Part shown: piece after piece, positions 11,528 through 23,109 of the stretch
How positions within the stretch are numbered: the first letter of the stretch is position 1
Layout of the letters: every line of letters begins with the position of its first letter
The notes under the pieces: model-generated
Databases searched by the model: none
What the model was told of the DNA's origin: nothing
What the model saw: only the letters and a program-made list of their open reading frames with translations
Assembly (NCBI RefSeq): GCF_947179165.1
Contig: NC_077238.1
Coordinates: 46,318,293-46,382,292, forward strand
Reading direction: 5' to 3'
Source: Solanum dulcamara
Taxonomy: Eukaryota; Streptophyta; Magnoliopsida; Solanales; Solanaceae
DNA: 64,000 bases
Position numbers and translations under genes: made by a program

Positions 11528-12845
11528 TGTAAAGACCCGTTAGGTCATTTTGAGAATGAGTCCTCCTCCTTTCAAACGAGACCCTTCCCGTAAAATTTTA
11601 ATTGGTTATTTGGACTATTCGATAACTTTGGTTATTTAGTTGAGGGGTAACTTTAGGTAACTAATTTAATTGATGGACTAAATTGTTAATTTAGTTAATA
11701 TCTTATACCACTTTATTTATTAAAATAAGTAAATAGAATTTAATTTTTAGTCATGCCACAAACTACTTCTACCCTAAGATGAAGAGAACGGCGTCGACTG
11801 AAGCAAACAAGAAAAATCTTTAGGTAAAGATCAATTTGAAACTCCGATTCTTTCAACTTTGCTATTAAATTGTATGATGCCACACATACATTTGTTTATT
11901 ATAATTTTTTTAAGAAAAAGAACTAAAGTAAGTACGTGGTTGCTGGAGACATGTTTTGGGCAAAAAAAAAATATTAGTGGACAAATAAATTATAAGTAAA
12001 TTAGCAAGGTAATGATGACAAATATTGAGTGGGCTATTAATAAGGTCCAAGGATGCAGTCATTATTCGGAATATTAGATTGTGATGAGTTTTGTTTGCAT
12101 ATTGATTTTTGATCGAAGTTACTGGTGGCCTATTCGGTTTGGGGTTTGAATTTTCTTAGGGTTATTATATTATGATTCAAGTTTTGATACATTCAGATAG
12201 ATAATTAAATAATAGATGTGGTATATTATATAGATACCATTAAATTTGTATTATTTGGATGAATTGAGATTTAACTCTAGGTTTGAAATTTAGAAAATAT
12301 AAGATTCGATTTATTAATTGGCATCAAAATTTGGAAACTTGATTATAGATTTGTGTGAGTTTTTGGGTCTAGACTAGACATATGGTAATATGAGTGTTGT
12401 TAGTTTCAAAATCTTATTGTAGTTATTTATTTGATTAGATTATACTTATTTGGAGGCCCAACGAAAAGGAAAGGCTCAAGCACCAGAGTAATTGCTTGAT
12501 TAATTAAGGCAAGTGAATTTCTAAACCTCAGTTTAAACTTATAGATGCTTGTATTTCTGTGTTAGTATATTAGGAAGTAATGAGAATTAGACTGGATTAT
12601 TGACTATATGATTGACCTTAAAAAAATGGAGATGAGGGATAGAAAATGGTGATCTAATGACATGTATTGGTGGAATTGATATGTTATGATTGTGGATTTA
12701 TTTTGGACATGTGAAATGACTATGTTGATGTGAGATAGGAAAAATTATGGTTGTTGTCATATTATTATCGTGAATTATATGAACATGAATTGATTGCATT
12801 GGTTCTGACATATTGTGTTGAGATTGAAAATGATATGAAACAAAA

Positions 12846-12998
12846 GGGGTCGGGCCACACGCTCCATGGCAGGTATTATGAAACAAAGGGGTCGGGCCAC
12901 ACGCTCCGTGGCAGGTATTATGAAATAAAGGGGTCGGGCCACACGCTCCGTGGCAGGATATATATATTGAGGGGACGAGCCACACGCTCCGTGGCAGG
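12846..12998 (+). repeat. Four-unit 42-bp GC-rich tandem repeat in E 5' LTR
   Basis: Units begin GGGGTCGGGCC at 12846, 12888 and 12930, with a diverged last unit (GGGGACGAGCC) at 12971. Each contains CACACGCTCC followed by a GTGGCAGG-type end. CCACACGCTCCGTGG can itself fold into a short hairpin. The 3' LTR has only three units. Confidence 0.92.
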
Positions 12999-13332
12999 TT
13001 ACATGGACAGAAATGTCCCCCATGGGTTCCGGACTGTGATTCAGCGGATGTGTACCGATAGGACAGACATGCATCATTTCATTGCACTGTATTGCACCTT
13101 TCTGATATTTGTGACTTTGTGTTTACCCCCATATTGCTCTGTGTGCTGAACTTGACTTGGTATGATTTATTGACGAGACTATTGATGAGTATTTGTAGAC
13201 TATATTACTGTTGTTATTGTACAAGTGTAGAGTTGGGCTGATTTTATGCAGGTTGTAGTTAAGGAGGTTCGGTTGGGAGGACAGGAGTACTTGTATCTAT
13301 TAAGCTTTGCTTAGTTTTAGTTATCCACTTGC

Positions 13333-13357
13333 TGAGTACCGTGTTGTTTGGTACTCA
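13333..13357 (+). other. LTR stem-loop, element E 5' LTR
   Basis: The arms TGAGTACC (13333-13340) and GGTACTCA (13350-13357) pair perfectly around a 9-base loop. The copy in the 3' LTR is at 19318-19342 and is identical. The corresponding structures in H and F use different base pairs at the second stem position. Confidence 0.75.
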
Positions 13358-13751
13358 CCCCTTGCTTCCACACTTGTGTAGGTTGTGAGCCCGGACCTAC
13401 TTGATCTTCTAGCATTTTCTACTACATCCGAGGCTATCATTCCGAGTGTCGAGGTAGCTGTCACATCTATGTAGGGTACACCTCTTGCTCTTTTCTTATG
13501 TTTTAGTCCTATTCTAGAGACAAAGACATTGTGACTGTATTTCTTTTCGTACTTCGATAATAAATTAGTGGCTTGTACACGTGGCAACCAATCTTGGGGG
13601 GATGTTGAGCTTCTTTTATGTGTTTTCGCTTAAGTTAAATTTTGATCCTTTTCTTTTTCTTCTGCATCTACTTTTTGTTGGGTATTAGGCTGACTCATCT
13701 CGGTGGATTGAGATGAGTGCCATCACACCCGAATTCGGGTCATGACAATGA

Positions 13752-13763
13752 TGGTATCAGAGC
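13752..13763 (+). other. Primer-binding site of element E
   Basis: TGGTATCAGAGC lies four bases after the LTR end at 13747. It is complementary to the 3' end of initiator-Met tRNA, so it can prime minus-strand synthesis. The site is intact, so the element keeps its replication signals despite lacking genes. Confidence 0.93.
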
Positions 13764-16545
13764 CCCAGGTTCATAGGTCTCACGTGTATACAAGCCGAGT
13801 CTAAGTAGAGTCTTGAGGATCAGTACGGAGACGTCTGTACTTATCTTTGAGAGGCTATGAAGACTTTTAGGAAATATCTTCACCTTTTGATTCTTTATCG
13901 TGCGTCCTTGATCCGATCTATTTTCTATTGCCTCACTCTATTCTCTCACATATAGTGGTGACTCTTGCCTGATTCTATGTGCGTGTAGTTGAAATGTCAT
14001 CACGTAATCTAGATCTAATTTGGAGGTAGAAGTAATAAACTTATGGAAAGGGTGTATGGTGAGAATTTTTAATGTACGACGATTTTAAAAGAGTAAGTAA
14101 GGTTATGTTTCAATAATGTAATTTGAGGATATGGTATACGAAGAGGAACAATGGTATGGAGGATTATATGAGTCTTATATTTCTGGATAGTGGTTAAGAA
14201 TTGAGAATGATGCTTGTTTGGCCTACCTGATATTTGAAGTGGTTCTACAATTGAGAATGGTATAATTAGGGAAATGACTATGTTGTGAGCATTGCCCTCA
14301 GAGACTACAGACCGTGAAGTTCGTCGTGAAAGAATGAGTTACATAGTGAGTGATGAGAATGATTTTGCGCTAATCGAGATCAGAATATCTACAGCGATTT
14401 GATAGGATGGATGTATATCAGCAAGGGTTATTTATAAGTCTACTACCGCGGTACTTGTGATTATTTGGTTAGGGTTATGGGTTGTGTTGCTTCTGCTATT
14501 GACCTTACCTAATGAAGAGTGATATCGATTTTGATGGGAAATTGAAATGTGTTGGTAATGTATGACAGTTACGTAATATTTAGGAAGATGTGGACTATCT
14601 AGGTATGATCTTTATGGTGGGTATGATTTATTCTAGTGGTGGATCTATCCAACTTTCACGGTGTGTTACTATTGGTATACAAAAATAAATACATCAATTA
14701 TTAAGTGTGATTACTAACTATTTAAGGAGTTATCAGTTGTATCATCTTCTCATATGATGAGATTTGATGTTGCATTCACATTTGAAAAATTAACTAGTTT
14801 GTTCTACGGATGCTTGGGGTAAGCATTGGTTATAAGGAAGATCTTAGTAGTGGATTTTGGTATGATTAATGCATTTAGGTTGTGAAATGTATCCCGAGAA
14901 TTCTAAGTGAGGACTTGTAATTTAACCGTAAACTCCAAGAGAGTGGATCGATATCAGAATGATAATCTTATGGTTAAAGAAAGTAGCAGTGAGTATACTT
15001 GTGTGAAGGCAATTAAGAATTTTAGTGAGGGTGCGCACAAAATTGGGTTATTCCATTGGATTTCATTGGTATAATTGGGTTTAAGGTGTCTTGTCGATTG
15101 AGAAGGTTTACTTCGAGATGATGGCAATGGTTATTGAGCATAATGGTAATAAAAATTTGTGATGGATTATGATTAGGACACAACTATACTTTAAGGATTT
15201 TTGGTTAAAATATGGTGAGTGGCGTGGTTATATGGAAAGTCATAGAATGTGTTGAGACACTGATCGGATAGAATTGAAAGAATCCAGATTCATAAATAAA
15301 AATAATTAGTGGAATGTAGTTTAGCCTTCGAAACAAGGTGAGAGCAATTATATTTACTCTGGTTGTAAGGGCCGAATGTATCTTCAAAGAGAGTGGAGAA
15401 TTAAATTTAGTGACACGTGGTTCTGTTTATTTTGCTCTGTTTATGGTGGCAGTGTTATGTGTTATTCATATGGGTTAACAATTATTGGATAAGATTTGAG
15501 AAATAACTCTATAGGCATTTGACTCGAGTGTGGTAATAAGTTCTTTTGTGGTTTCGAGTTTGGTAATTGGTATAATTAAATTTTAACGAAGAATACAATA
15601 AGATTAATGGAGAGGTGATCAATGATAGCTAAGATGTGTGAATTTATAAAGATCTTCAATGTGTGAGATAATATTGATAGATAATGGGATTGGGTTACAT
15701 GGATGAAATTCGAAATTCAAGTTGTTCATTTTAAGTCTACATTATGGCGGTAGGTTTCGTTAAAGTATAGATCGACAAAATGAAAATTGATCGATCACAT
15801 GGGTATTGAGCAGTGGAAAGAACTTGTGCAGGGTTTGAATTGTAAAGTTTATTGCTTTTGATCATTAAAAGGCCTAAGAAAGGGCTTCACTTAAAGTTTT
15901 GATTCAAAAGAATAAGATTGGTAAATGAGTTAGCAAAAGGAATAAGAGTCTGATATATTAAATAGTACAAGGTATTTGGAATTTGCTTCATGGAAAACAT
16001 CTAAGAAATGATAAAAAAATAAGACACCATGTGTAGATCTTTAGTTCAAAGTTGAAGATTGTATGAATCTACGCCCTTGTGTTCAGATATGACTATATAA
16101 TATAGATTGGTTCGACACAGACTTATGAGGGATGTGACGACTTTTCTGAAGGTTTGGTTTTGATTTGAATGACAAATAGTGAGGTGTCGAAGATTATGTG
16201 TTTTATATAGGGTTAGACTCTCAAATTATGGTAGGTGACTTATGGATGCACTACAAGATGGGATATGGTTCTTTATGGTTATTAAGGATATCGAATTGGA
16301 TTGATACTACTCTGTTGATGGGTTATACGAATTATTGTGATGCGTTACATAGGCACTAGAGGGTAAATAGAGGCTATGTGCTCATAAATTATAGAATTAT
16401 TCAGGTGACCAAGAATTTCTCTAAGCTTTGATATGGGGAACAGACTGGTTGATTGTGGGTAGCAAAAAAAAAATAAAAAAAAATCAAAGTGATGGAGTCA
16501 GATGAATGAAAATGTTTGATATAAGCACTCTAGGATGAGTATTTT

Positions 16546-16775
16546 GTGTTATTCGATCTTGATTTCGTACATTCTTATGTGACTACCTATTTTGGTTCGG
16601 ACATGATTTGAAGTATGATTCGCTGTCTATGCCCACACGTGTTTCTACTTCGGTGGATGGATCCCTAGTGGTTGATCGGTGTACCGATCCTGCGATATCC
16701 TTTTGGTAGGGTAGGATGCTTTTGCAAACTTGGTTATTTTAGTTGTGATAGATTTGGTGTTGTTAGGGATTGTTG
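16546..16775 (+). pseudogene. Protease-like remnant inside element E
   Basis: One frame reads LFDLDFVHSYVTTYFGSDM (from about 16549), matching the Tekay/Del protease start LFDP..TYSYV..YF. After a shift the next frame reads DSLSMPTRVSTSVDGSLVVD (about 16618-16676), matching the family's VSTPVG..LVVD. A weak trace of the DLLLLDMVDFDVIL block follows near 16722-16770. It has frameshifts and stops, and nothing recognisable of RT follows. This identifies the interior as decayed Tekay/Del sequence rather than unrelated DNA. Confidence 0.6.
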
Positions 16776-17538
16776 AAGTATAATAGTGATCTTACATGCA
16801 CAATTCTTTTATAAGAATTTGTAGAAGAGCTACCATGAATACTTACAGTTGTCTGACAGTCTTAAGATTCAACTCTCGTCAGGGTCTTGTTCTAGCTATG
16901 TATGGTAGAATGTGGGGGCCAATGGGTCTAGTGTTACCGCTCTTAAGGGTTGTTTACAATCACAACTACTGATCTACCATTTTCGATAGTGTTATTAGAT
17001 ATTTTGTATGCTTGGGTGTATCGCTCGCTAGGAGGGTATTCAATCATTTCATTCTTTGAGTTAGATAAATCATATTCTCCAGTAATGAGTACCTAATGCC
17101 TAAAGATCATATTTTTATAGCTTAATCTCGTGGGAAGCTTTGGTAGTGAGAATGGAATCTTAACAAGATCTGTGATAGTCTGTGAATTATGAGTGTGTTG
17201 ATTGATTCAGGTTCACTTCTGGTTGTAACCGGTATTAGTCTAGAATTTTCTCGTGGTTATGTGATGAAAGATTGCCCTGATGGTTATGATGGGGTTTAGA
17301 TGGTTTCGGTTAAGGTTTGGTTAATGAGTTAATCTGTGACGTCTAAATTATCCCTGATTTATAGACTTGCCAAAGTTTGATTCGAAAGTTCAGTTCTTAG
17401 AAGTTGATCTTGATGGAATAGTCTTAATGAGGAGCTCACTTGAAGGAATGAAAACTGACTTTTGAAGATTATAACTCAGGCTTTTGGTAACGTTGGTTAT
17501 TCTTTTATCTCCTTCTTTATGTTCGAGGACGAACATGA

Positions 17539-17555
17539 TTTTTAGTGGTGGATAA
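17539..17555 (+). other. Polypurine tract region of element E
   Basis: TTTTTAGTGGTGGATAA directly precedes the 3' LTR TG at 17556. The purine core AGTGGTGGA is shared with copy B near 6474-6482, which links E to that subfamily. Confidence 0.75.
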
Positions 17556-19732
17556 TGTAAAGACCCGTTAGGTCATTTTGAGAATGAGTCCTCCTCCTTT
17601 CAAACGAGACCCTTCCCGTAAAATTTTAATTGGTTATTTGGACTATTCGGTAACTTTGGTTATTTAGTTGAGGGGTAACTTTAGATAACTAATTTAATTG
17701 ATGGACTAAATTGTTAATTTAGTTAATATCTTATACCACTTTATTTATTAAAATAAGTTAATAGAATTTAATTTTTAGTCATGCCACAAACTACTTCTAC
17801 CCTAAGACGAAGAGAACGGCGTCGACTGAAGCAAACAAGAAAAATCTTCAGGTAAAGATCAATTTGAAACTCCGATTCTTTCAACTTTGCTATTAAATTG
17901 TATGATGCCACACATACATTTGTTTATTATAATTTTTTTAAGAAAAAGAACTAAAGTAAGTACGTGGTTGCTGGAGACATGTTTTGGGCAAAAACAAATA
18001 TTAGTGGACAAATAAATTATAAGTAAATTAGCAAGGTAATGATGACAAATATTGAGTGGGATATTAATAAGGTCCAAGGATGCAGTAATTATTTGGAATA
18101 TTAGATTGTGATGAGTTTTGTTTGCATATTGATTTTTGATCGAAGTTACTGGTGGCCTATTCGGTTTGGGGTTTGAATTTTCTTAGGGTTATTATATTAT
18201 GATTCAAGTTTTGATACATTCAGATAGATAATTAAATAATAGATGTGGTATATTATATAGATACCATTAAATTTGTATTATTTGGATGAATTGAGATTTA
18301 ACCCTAGGTTTGAAATTTAGAAAATATAAGATTCGATTTATTAATTGGCATCAAAATTTGGAAACTTGATTATAGATTTGTGTGAGTTTTTGGGTCTAGA
18401 CTAGACATATGGTAATATGAGTGTTGTTAGTTTCAAAATCTTATTGTAGTTATTTATTTGATTAGATTATACTTATTTGGAGGCCCAACGAAAAGGAAAG
18501 GCTCAAGCACCAGAGTAATTGCTTGATTAATTAAGGCAAGTGAATTTCTAAACCTCAGTTTAAACTTATAGATGCTTGTATTTCTGTGTTAGTATATTAG
18601 GAAGTAATGAGAATTAGACTGGATTATTGACTATATGATTGACCTTAAAAAAATGGAGATGAGGGGTAGAAAATGGTGATCTAATGACATGTATTGGTGG
18701 AATTGATATGTTATGATTGTGGATTTATTTTGGACATGTGAAATGACTATGTTGATGTGAGATAGGAAAAATTATGGTTGTTGTCATATTAATATCGTGA
18801 ATTATATGAACATGAATTGATTGCATTGGTTCTGACATATTGTGTTGAGATTGAAAATGATATGAAACAAAAGGGGTCGGGCCACACGCTCCGTGGCAGG
18901 TATTATGAAACAAAGGGGTCGGGCCACACGCTCCGTGGCAGGATATATATATTGAGGGGACGGGCCACACGCTCCATGGTAGGTTACATGGACAGAAATG
19001 TCCCCCATGGGTTCCGGACTGTGATTCAGCGGATGTGTACCGATAGGACAGACATGCATTATTTCATTGCACTGTATTGCACCTTTCTAATATTTGTGAC
19101 TTTGTGTTTACCCCCATATTGCTCTGTGTGCTGAACTTGACTTGGTATGATTTATTGACGAGACTATTGATGAGTATTTGTAGACTGTATTACTGTTGTT
19201 ATTGTACAAGTGTAGAGTTGGGCTGATTTTATGCAGGTTGTAGTTAAGGAGGTTCGGTTGGGAGGACAGGAGTACTTGTATCTATTAAGCTTTGCTTAGT
19301 TTTAGTTATCCACTTGCTGAGTACCGTGTTGTTTGGTACTCACCCCTTGCTTCCACACTTGTGTAGGTTGTGAGCCCGGACCTGCTTGATCTTCTAGCAT
19401 TTTCTACTACATCCGAGGCTATCATTCCGAGTGTCGAGGTAGCTGTCACATCTATCTAGCGGACACCTCTTGCTCTTTTCTTATGTTTTAGTCCTATTCT
19501 AGAGACAAAGACATTGTGACTGTATTTCTTTTCGTACTTCGATAATAAATTAGTGGCTTGTACATGTGACAACCAATCTTGGGGGGATGTTGAGCTTCTT
19601 TTATGTGTTTTCGCTTAAGTTAAATTTTGATCCTTTTCTTTTTCTTCTGCATCTACTTTTCGTTGGGTATTAGGCTGACTCATCTCGGTGGATTGAGATG
19701 AGTGCCATCACACCCGGATTCGGGTCGTGACA
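17556..19732 (+). repeat. 3' LTR of element E
   Basis: It opens TGTAAAGACC and closes GGGTCGTGACA. It is about 99% identical by eye to the 5' LTR and one tandem-repeat unit shorter. Most substitutions are transitions. Confidence 0.93.
18873..18983 (+). repeat. Three-unit version of the 42-bp tandem repeat in E 3' LTR
   Basis: Units begin at 18873, 18915 and 18956. Compared with the 5' LTR, one internal unit is absent, which points to slippage or template switching rather than independent mutation of all units. Confidence 0.92.
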
Positions 19733-19737
19733 GTTAT
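19733..19737. repeat. Target-site duplication of element E, right copy
   Basis: GTTAT follows the terminal CA of E and precedes GACCAAAG, which rejoins the LTR of copy C. Confidence 0.93.
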
Positions 19738-19920
19738 GACCAAAGTCGGCTTTTAAAGTTATGAAAGCTCTAAAATAGGAAAATGGGTCAACACAAGCGA
19801 ACGATCAGGCGACCGAGCTACCGGCGCCAACAGGTCATAAATGACCTGGGGTCGCTATAGTAATTCTCAAAATAATGAAATGGAAGTAGTATTAGAAAAA
19901 TGACCTACAGGGTTATTACA
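19738..19920 (-). repeat. Copy C 5' LTR, first 183 bp
   Basis: The minus strand opens TGTAATAACCCTG at 19920 and continues to the E insertion site. It is the missing start of the LTR at 8527-11527. A second fragment (K), in the other orientation, lies directly to its right. Confidence 0.85.
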
Positions 19921-20379
19921 GTTCCTTCGTAATTTCATGGTTTGATAAAATCCTTATACATAGTAAGCTTAACCTACTGAGTACATGTGGATTGTACTCG
20001 TCCCTATTTTTGTGTCTCTTTTGATGCATATTCTAGTCAGGGTCTTCTACACGGCAGTTGATTCTCTAGCGATCTTGTAGCTCCAGATTAGTGGTAAGAT
20101 CTTGAGATTTCAAATCGTCACTAGTCTATCTTTATTTCTTAGTCTCTAGTATTATTCGAAGACTTATGTTGTAATTTCATATTCAGACTTTGTATTAGAT
20201 GCTCTTTACACTTATGACACCAAGTTTTGGGATAATTTCTTTATTGCCCTTTTTATTTTGTTTATTTGTTGCTTGACTTCCCTTTAGGAGTCTCCTGTGA
20301 TTTTCTTTTCAGCTTACACAACGGGATGTGATTTGAAATGTATGCCATCATGATCTCGATTTTGAGTCAATATGTAACA
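19921..20379 (+). repeat. Fragment K: R/U5 end of another Del-type LTR
   Basis: It holds the LTR stem-loop arms TGAGTAC (19978-19984) and GTACTCG (19994-20000) followed by a T/C-rich tract. After about 380 bp it reaches an LTR-like end (GATCTCGATTTTGAGTCA, then ATATGTAACA, near 20355-20379). The order of motifs matches the last 430 bp of E's LTR, though the sequence is diverged. There is no primer site or gag after it, so it is a truncated or solo LTR remnant. Confidence 0.55.
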
Positions 20380-21329
20380 ATTCAAAAGGCTTTGAGGTAA
20401 TTGCAATTTATGACAAAGAAACATCAAGGGCAGAGAGTTAATTACTTCAAATAGAGAGACCGTAGAGGTTAGAAGAGAAAGAGATTGATCAGGGTTGAGG
20501 AAATCAGAATAAAGTCTATGAATAGTGGGTCTCTAACCAATTATTGATGAACCGTGTAGAAAAATTGATAAACGCGCGGTAATAGCAATAATTTAGTGAG
20601 ATATGGAAAAATATCCACTTACAAGATAGAGAAATCGATCCCTATAACCAATACTAATGAATATTTTCATACCAAATGAAATCTTTACCTTTTGGAGAGG
20701 GAGAACAAACCAGTCAAAGAACTCAGTTTACTCTGATAATCGAAAAGAAGAAATGAGGAGCCCTAGAGCAAATCAAAAGAGGAGAAATTCCTAGAGTAAA
20801 TGGAAGGATATTTTGGCTCCTTTGTTTTTGGTGCCAAATGGGGCAAAAATACTCACATATTTTTAGACCTATCTCCAAATCAATATCAAATTTTATCCCA
20901 AATTCTATTTTGATGTAAAATTTGTTGTTTTGGAGCCCCAATCAAATTTGGTGTAAGACTATTCATCATACCAAATCACTTTTTTGAATATTTTAATATT
21001 ATTTTATTTTACAAAATTATTAATTTAACACTATTTAAGTTGTATGTTTTTAATTAAATCTCTGGTATACTTAATTATTTTTTATGTAACATTTTTATTA
21101 TATTAATTTTAGATATAAAATTTCACCTTTTATAAATTAATTTTCCTATGACATTTTTAAAAAGAAAACTTATGTTAATTTTACTATAAATTATAATTGG
21201 ATAGAAATATAAAGAGAATGTTCTTTTTTAGTATAAAATTTAGTGGAGCTGATTTACATTAAAAAAAAAGTGTTGACACTATTTTAGTGTAAAAATTTGA
21301 TTTTATGGGTTGGAAATACCTTAGGCCAC

Positions 21330-21628
21330 TAGGGGGCGTTTAGCCTTTAGAATCGTAATTAAAAACAATACTTTTTGTTTTCAAAATGTAAAATGACATT
21401 TGAAAATTGAAGTTGCGTTAATCATGAATATAAATTGGAGCTATTTTTTATTTTTTTATGAATAAATTAGAATTACAAAAAGTAAAAATAATTATTTGGT
21501 ATTTTTTAAATTCCCAAAAAAACTTAAATTCAACTTCAAGTTGAATTCCAGAATTTTATGATCAAACATGTTTTCCTCATTCAAGTATGGAAAAGAGTAT
21601 AAAAAAATCATGACCAAATGCCCTTAAA
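21330..21628. mobile_element. Possible MITE (short inverted-repeat DNA transposon)
   Basis: The left end GGGCGTTTAGCC (about 21334) and the right end GACCAAATGCCC (about 21613-21624) are imperfect inverted repeats (GGGCGTTTAGCC against GGGCATTTGGTC). They enclose about 300 bp of AT-rich, non-coding DNA. The size and the GGGCRTTTRG-type terminus resemble Tourist-like (PIF/Harbinger) or similar plant MITEs. The flanking TAG and TTA would be a mutated 3-bp duplication at best, so the superfamily is uncertain. Confidence 0.4.
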
Positions 21629-22039
21629 TAGCTTGTTTAGAAAAATATTTTTTATCGACAAATAAATGCTTTTCGAAACGATAAGCACATATTGTTGCTA
21701 ATTCATTTTTACATTCTAAATGTATTATATTAGTACCCATTAACTATGACAACAAGCAAACAGTTTTTGTTAACAAGAAAACAATTGTGGTGAAAGGTTT
21801 TGTTCTATACCAACAATTAAATCCGAGATGGGTAGTTTACAACCGAGACAAGTATAAGAAAAATGAAAAGATGAAGTAAAAGTTATAAAATGTGCCATAA
21901 ATTCAAGGCACATTAATCACATATAGTTAAGGGTGATCAATCAAACATTCATCACCAAAAAAATATATTGTATATATAGTTTCAACTAGTATTTACTTTG
22001 AAAGTATACTTAAGAATTTGAACACCCATGAATTATTTC

Positions 22040-22130
22040 AAAGTGCTCGCGGTGTGGTGAGTGGTGCTCGAACTTGGTTTTAGGTGTCATAGGTTCAATT
22101 CATAAATTGTCCATTTTTCAACAGTTATTT
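22040..22130 (+). mobile_element. SINE-like tRNA-derived head (tentative)
   Basis: TGGTGAGTGG (22055-22064) resembles a pol III A box, and GGTTCAATTC (22092-22101) resembles a B box. Their spacing of about 37 bases is as in tRNA genes and plant SINEs. No tRNA cloverleaf can be drawn, and no clear A- or T-tail or flanking duplication is visible. It may be a truncated SINE or chance. Confidence 0.3.
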
Positions 22131-22847
22131 TCGTCTCCTTTTGCTTTATGCCTAACTCATTTTTTAAACAAAACAAAGTAACAAATCACTGAACGTTGAC
22201 TTTCGCTTATTGTCTATTGACTAATAAGCAAATAAATACCTAATTAAAGTTGTCTATTGACAATTTTGCTAGAAAAAAATAGGAAAAATAAATTAGCTAA
22301 AAAAGAAAAGATTAGGCAAATTATTAGCCAAAACTATTTATAAGCCAATTTCTTGGTTATTTACATTTTTGCTTAAAAATTAAATGAAATTGGCTAATAA
22401 ACAAAAGAAATTGTCTAATAAATTAGCCGTTTGCGTTGTCACTGAAGCTTGGTTTGAACTTCGACTATTGCAAACTTTTCAAAACGATAATATCAGTTCA
22501 TTTGTACAAAAAAAATAAATCTGCTACTTTAATCTTTTAAAATAAAAGTATGTAATACTATTTTTAAAGAATTTATGGGAAATGAAACTTGTCGAATAAA
22601 GTTTTTATAATTTAGCTTAATATTTCGTACTTTGATTAAAAAAATTCATTACACCGACCCACCCATCTCTTTTTTTAAAATTCTTCATATTTTGAACACT
22701 TTTGATAAAAATTTTAGCTTCATCACTGTACTTTACCAGTACAATCTCTTATCATAATTGAAATTCTATTTGGTTAATTTCTTTCATTATTTAGTGCTAT
22801 CATTTTACTATATTACATTTTTCAGGTTGGGGTGAAATAGTTAATTA

Positions 22848-22863
22848 ATATATATATATATAT
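22848..22863. repeat. (AT)n microsatellite
   Basis: Eight AT units, a simple dinucleotide run in AT-rich surroundings. Confidence 0.9.
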
Positions 22864-23109
22864 TGCACTTTTGCAAAATATATGCTTGCAAGTCGATACT
22901 ATTTCTACATAATTCTTTTCTTTAAAATCATGATCTGACTCACGTTACGTTTAATATTTGCATTGTCGCTTCCCTTTTTCATATGACATAATTTGGTGTT
23001 ATCATATCATTTTATGATTTTTTGTTGTTTTTATACAGATAATGCTTGAATTTCTTTTGTCATTTTGTCATTTGTCACTCATTATTAGAAACATGTGTGG
23101 CCAAGGATT

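Larger units (their letters stand above)
11528..13747 (+). repeat. 5' LTR of element E
   Basis: It runs from TGTAAAGACC to GGGTCATGACA. It differs from the 3' LTR mainly by single substitutions, one base in a poly-A run near 11965, and one extra 42-bp repeat unit. Those two length changes account for the whole 43-bp size difference. The LTR would carry the promoter and polyadenylation signals. The 132-codon frame at 12751-13149 is translation of the tandem repeat, not a gene. Confidence 0.93.
13748..17555 (+). other. Element E interior, no coding capacity
   Basis: About 3.8 kb between the LTRs. After the primer site comes a leader resembling those of other Del-type elements (GAGGCTATGAAGACTTTTAGG, 13852-13872 region). 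The end has TTATGTTCGAGGACGAACAT (near 17517-17536), as in copy B. Between them I see no gag, RT or integrase motif and no open frame longer than about 60 codons on the plus strand, apart from the protease trace listed separately. A T/G-rich composition and many TAG/TGA codons run throughout. Confidence 0.8.
11528..19732 (+). mobile_element. Element E: complete, recent, non-autonomous (LARD-like) LTR retrotransposon
   Basis: An 8205-bp element with two LTRs (2220 and 2177 bp), a primer-binding site, a polypurine tract and a perfect GTTAT target duplication. It lies within the 5' LTR of copy C. The two LTRs differ at roughly 25 positions by eye, about 1%, so the insertion is young. The 3.8-kb interior has no open frame of note. 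A decayed protease trace at 16546-16775 and Del-like ends suggest descent from a Tekay/Del element that lost RT through integrase. It probably moved using proteins from a relative. An alternative is that it decayed after insertion, but the LTR similarity argues against this. Confidence 0.88.
6491..19920 (-). mobile_element. Copy C: minus-strand Tekay/Del-like element, 5' part, interrupted by E
   Basis: Read on the minus strand from 19920, this element has its 5' LTR (split by insertion E), a primer-binding site, gag, and protease up to about 6491. There it is cut off against copy B in the opposite orientation. RT, RNase H, integrase and the 3' LTR are missing. Removing E and one copy of the GTTAT duplication rejoins the LTR without loss (GGTCATAAC running into TTCATG on the minus strand). 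Copy D is a close relative with the same gag and LTR organisation. Confidence 0.85.
20380..23109. other. AT-rich DNA without recognisable genes
   Basis: This is the longest stretch not explained by gypsy sequence. It contains no convincing gene. The minus-strand frame of 72 codons at 20723-20941 has no motif I recognise. Inverted motifs TTTGGTGCCAAA (about 20828-20839) and TTTGGTGT...ATACCAAA (20947-20975) flank that frame. A possible MITE, a SINE-like head and an AT microsatellite are listed separately. A 15-bp-class inverted pair (TTATTAGCCA at 22321 and near 22340, against TGGCTAATAA at 22391) lies in the middle. Confidence 0.6.

Noticed and set aside
12846..12998. Regular GC-rich direct repeats, considered as a CRISPR array
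   Set aside because: Units are contiguous without unique spacers, lie inside an LTR, and the genome is a plant.
12751..13149. A 132-codon plus-strand frame with GSGHTLRGRYYE-type peptide repeats, and its antisense partners
   Set aside because: It is translation of the 42-bp tandem repeat inside E's LTR. The 3' LTR copy (18817-19134) has a different unit number, and there is no domain.
20723..20941. A 72-codon minus-strand frame in the non-gypsy interval
   Set aside because: It has no recognisable motif or start context, and is AT-rich and short. It is likely chance.
22321..22400. Inverted TTATTAGCCA/TGGCTAATAA motifs considered as MITE termini
   Set aside because: The unit is under 100 bp, pairing is imperfect, and no target duplication is visible in very AT-rich DNA.
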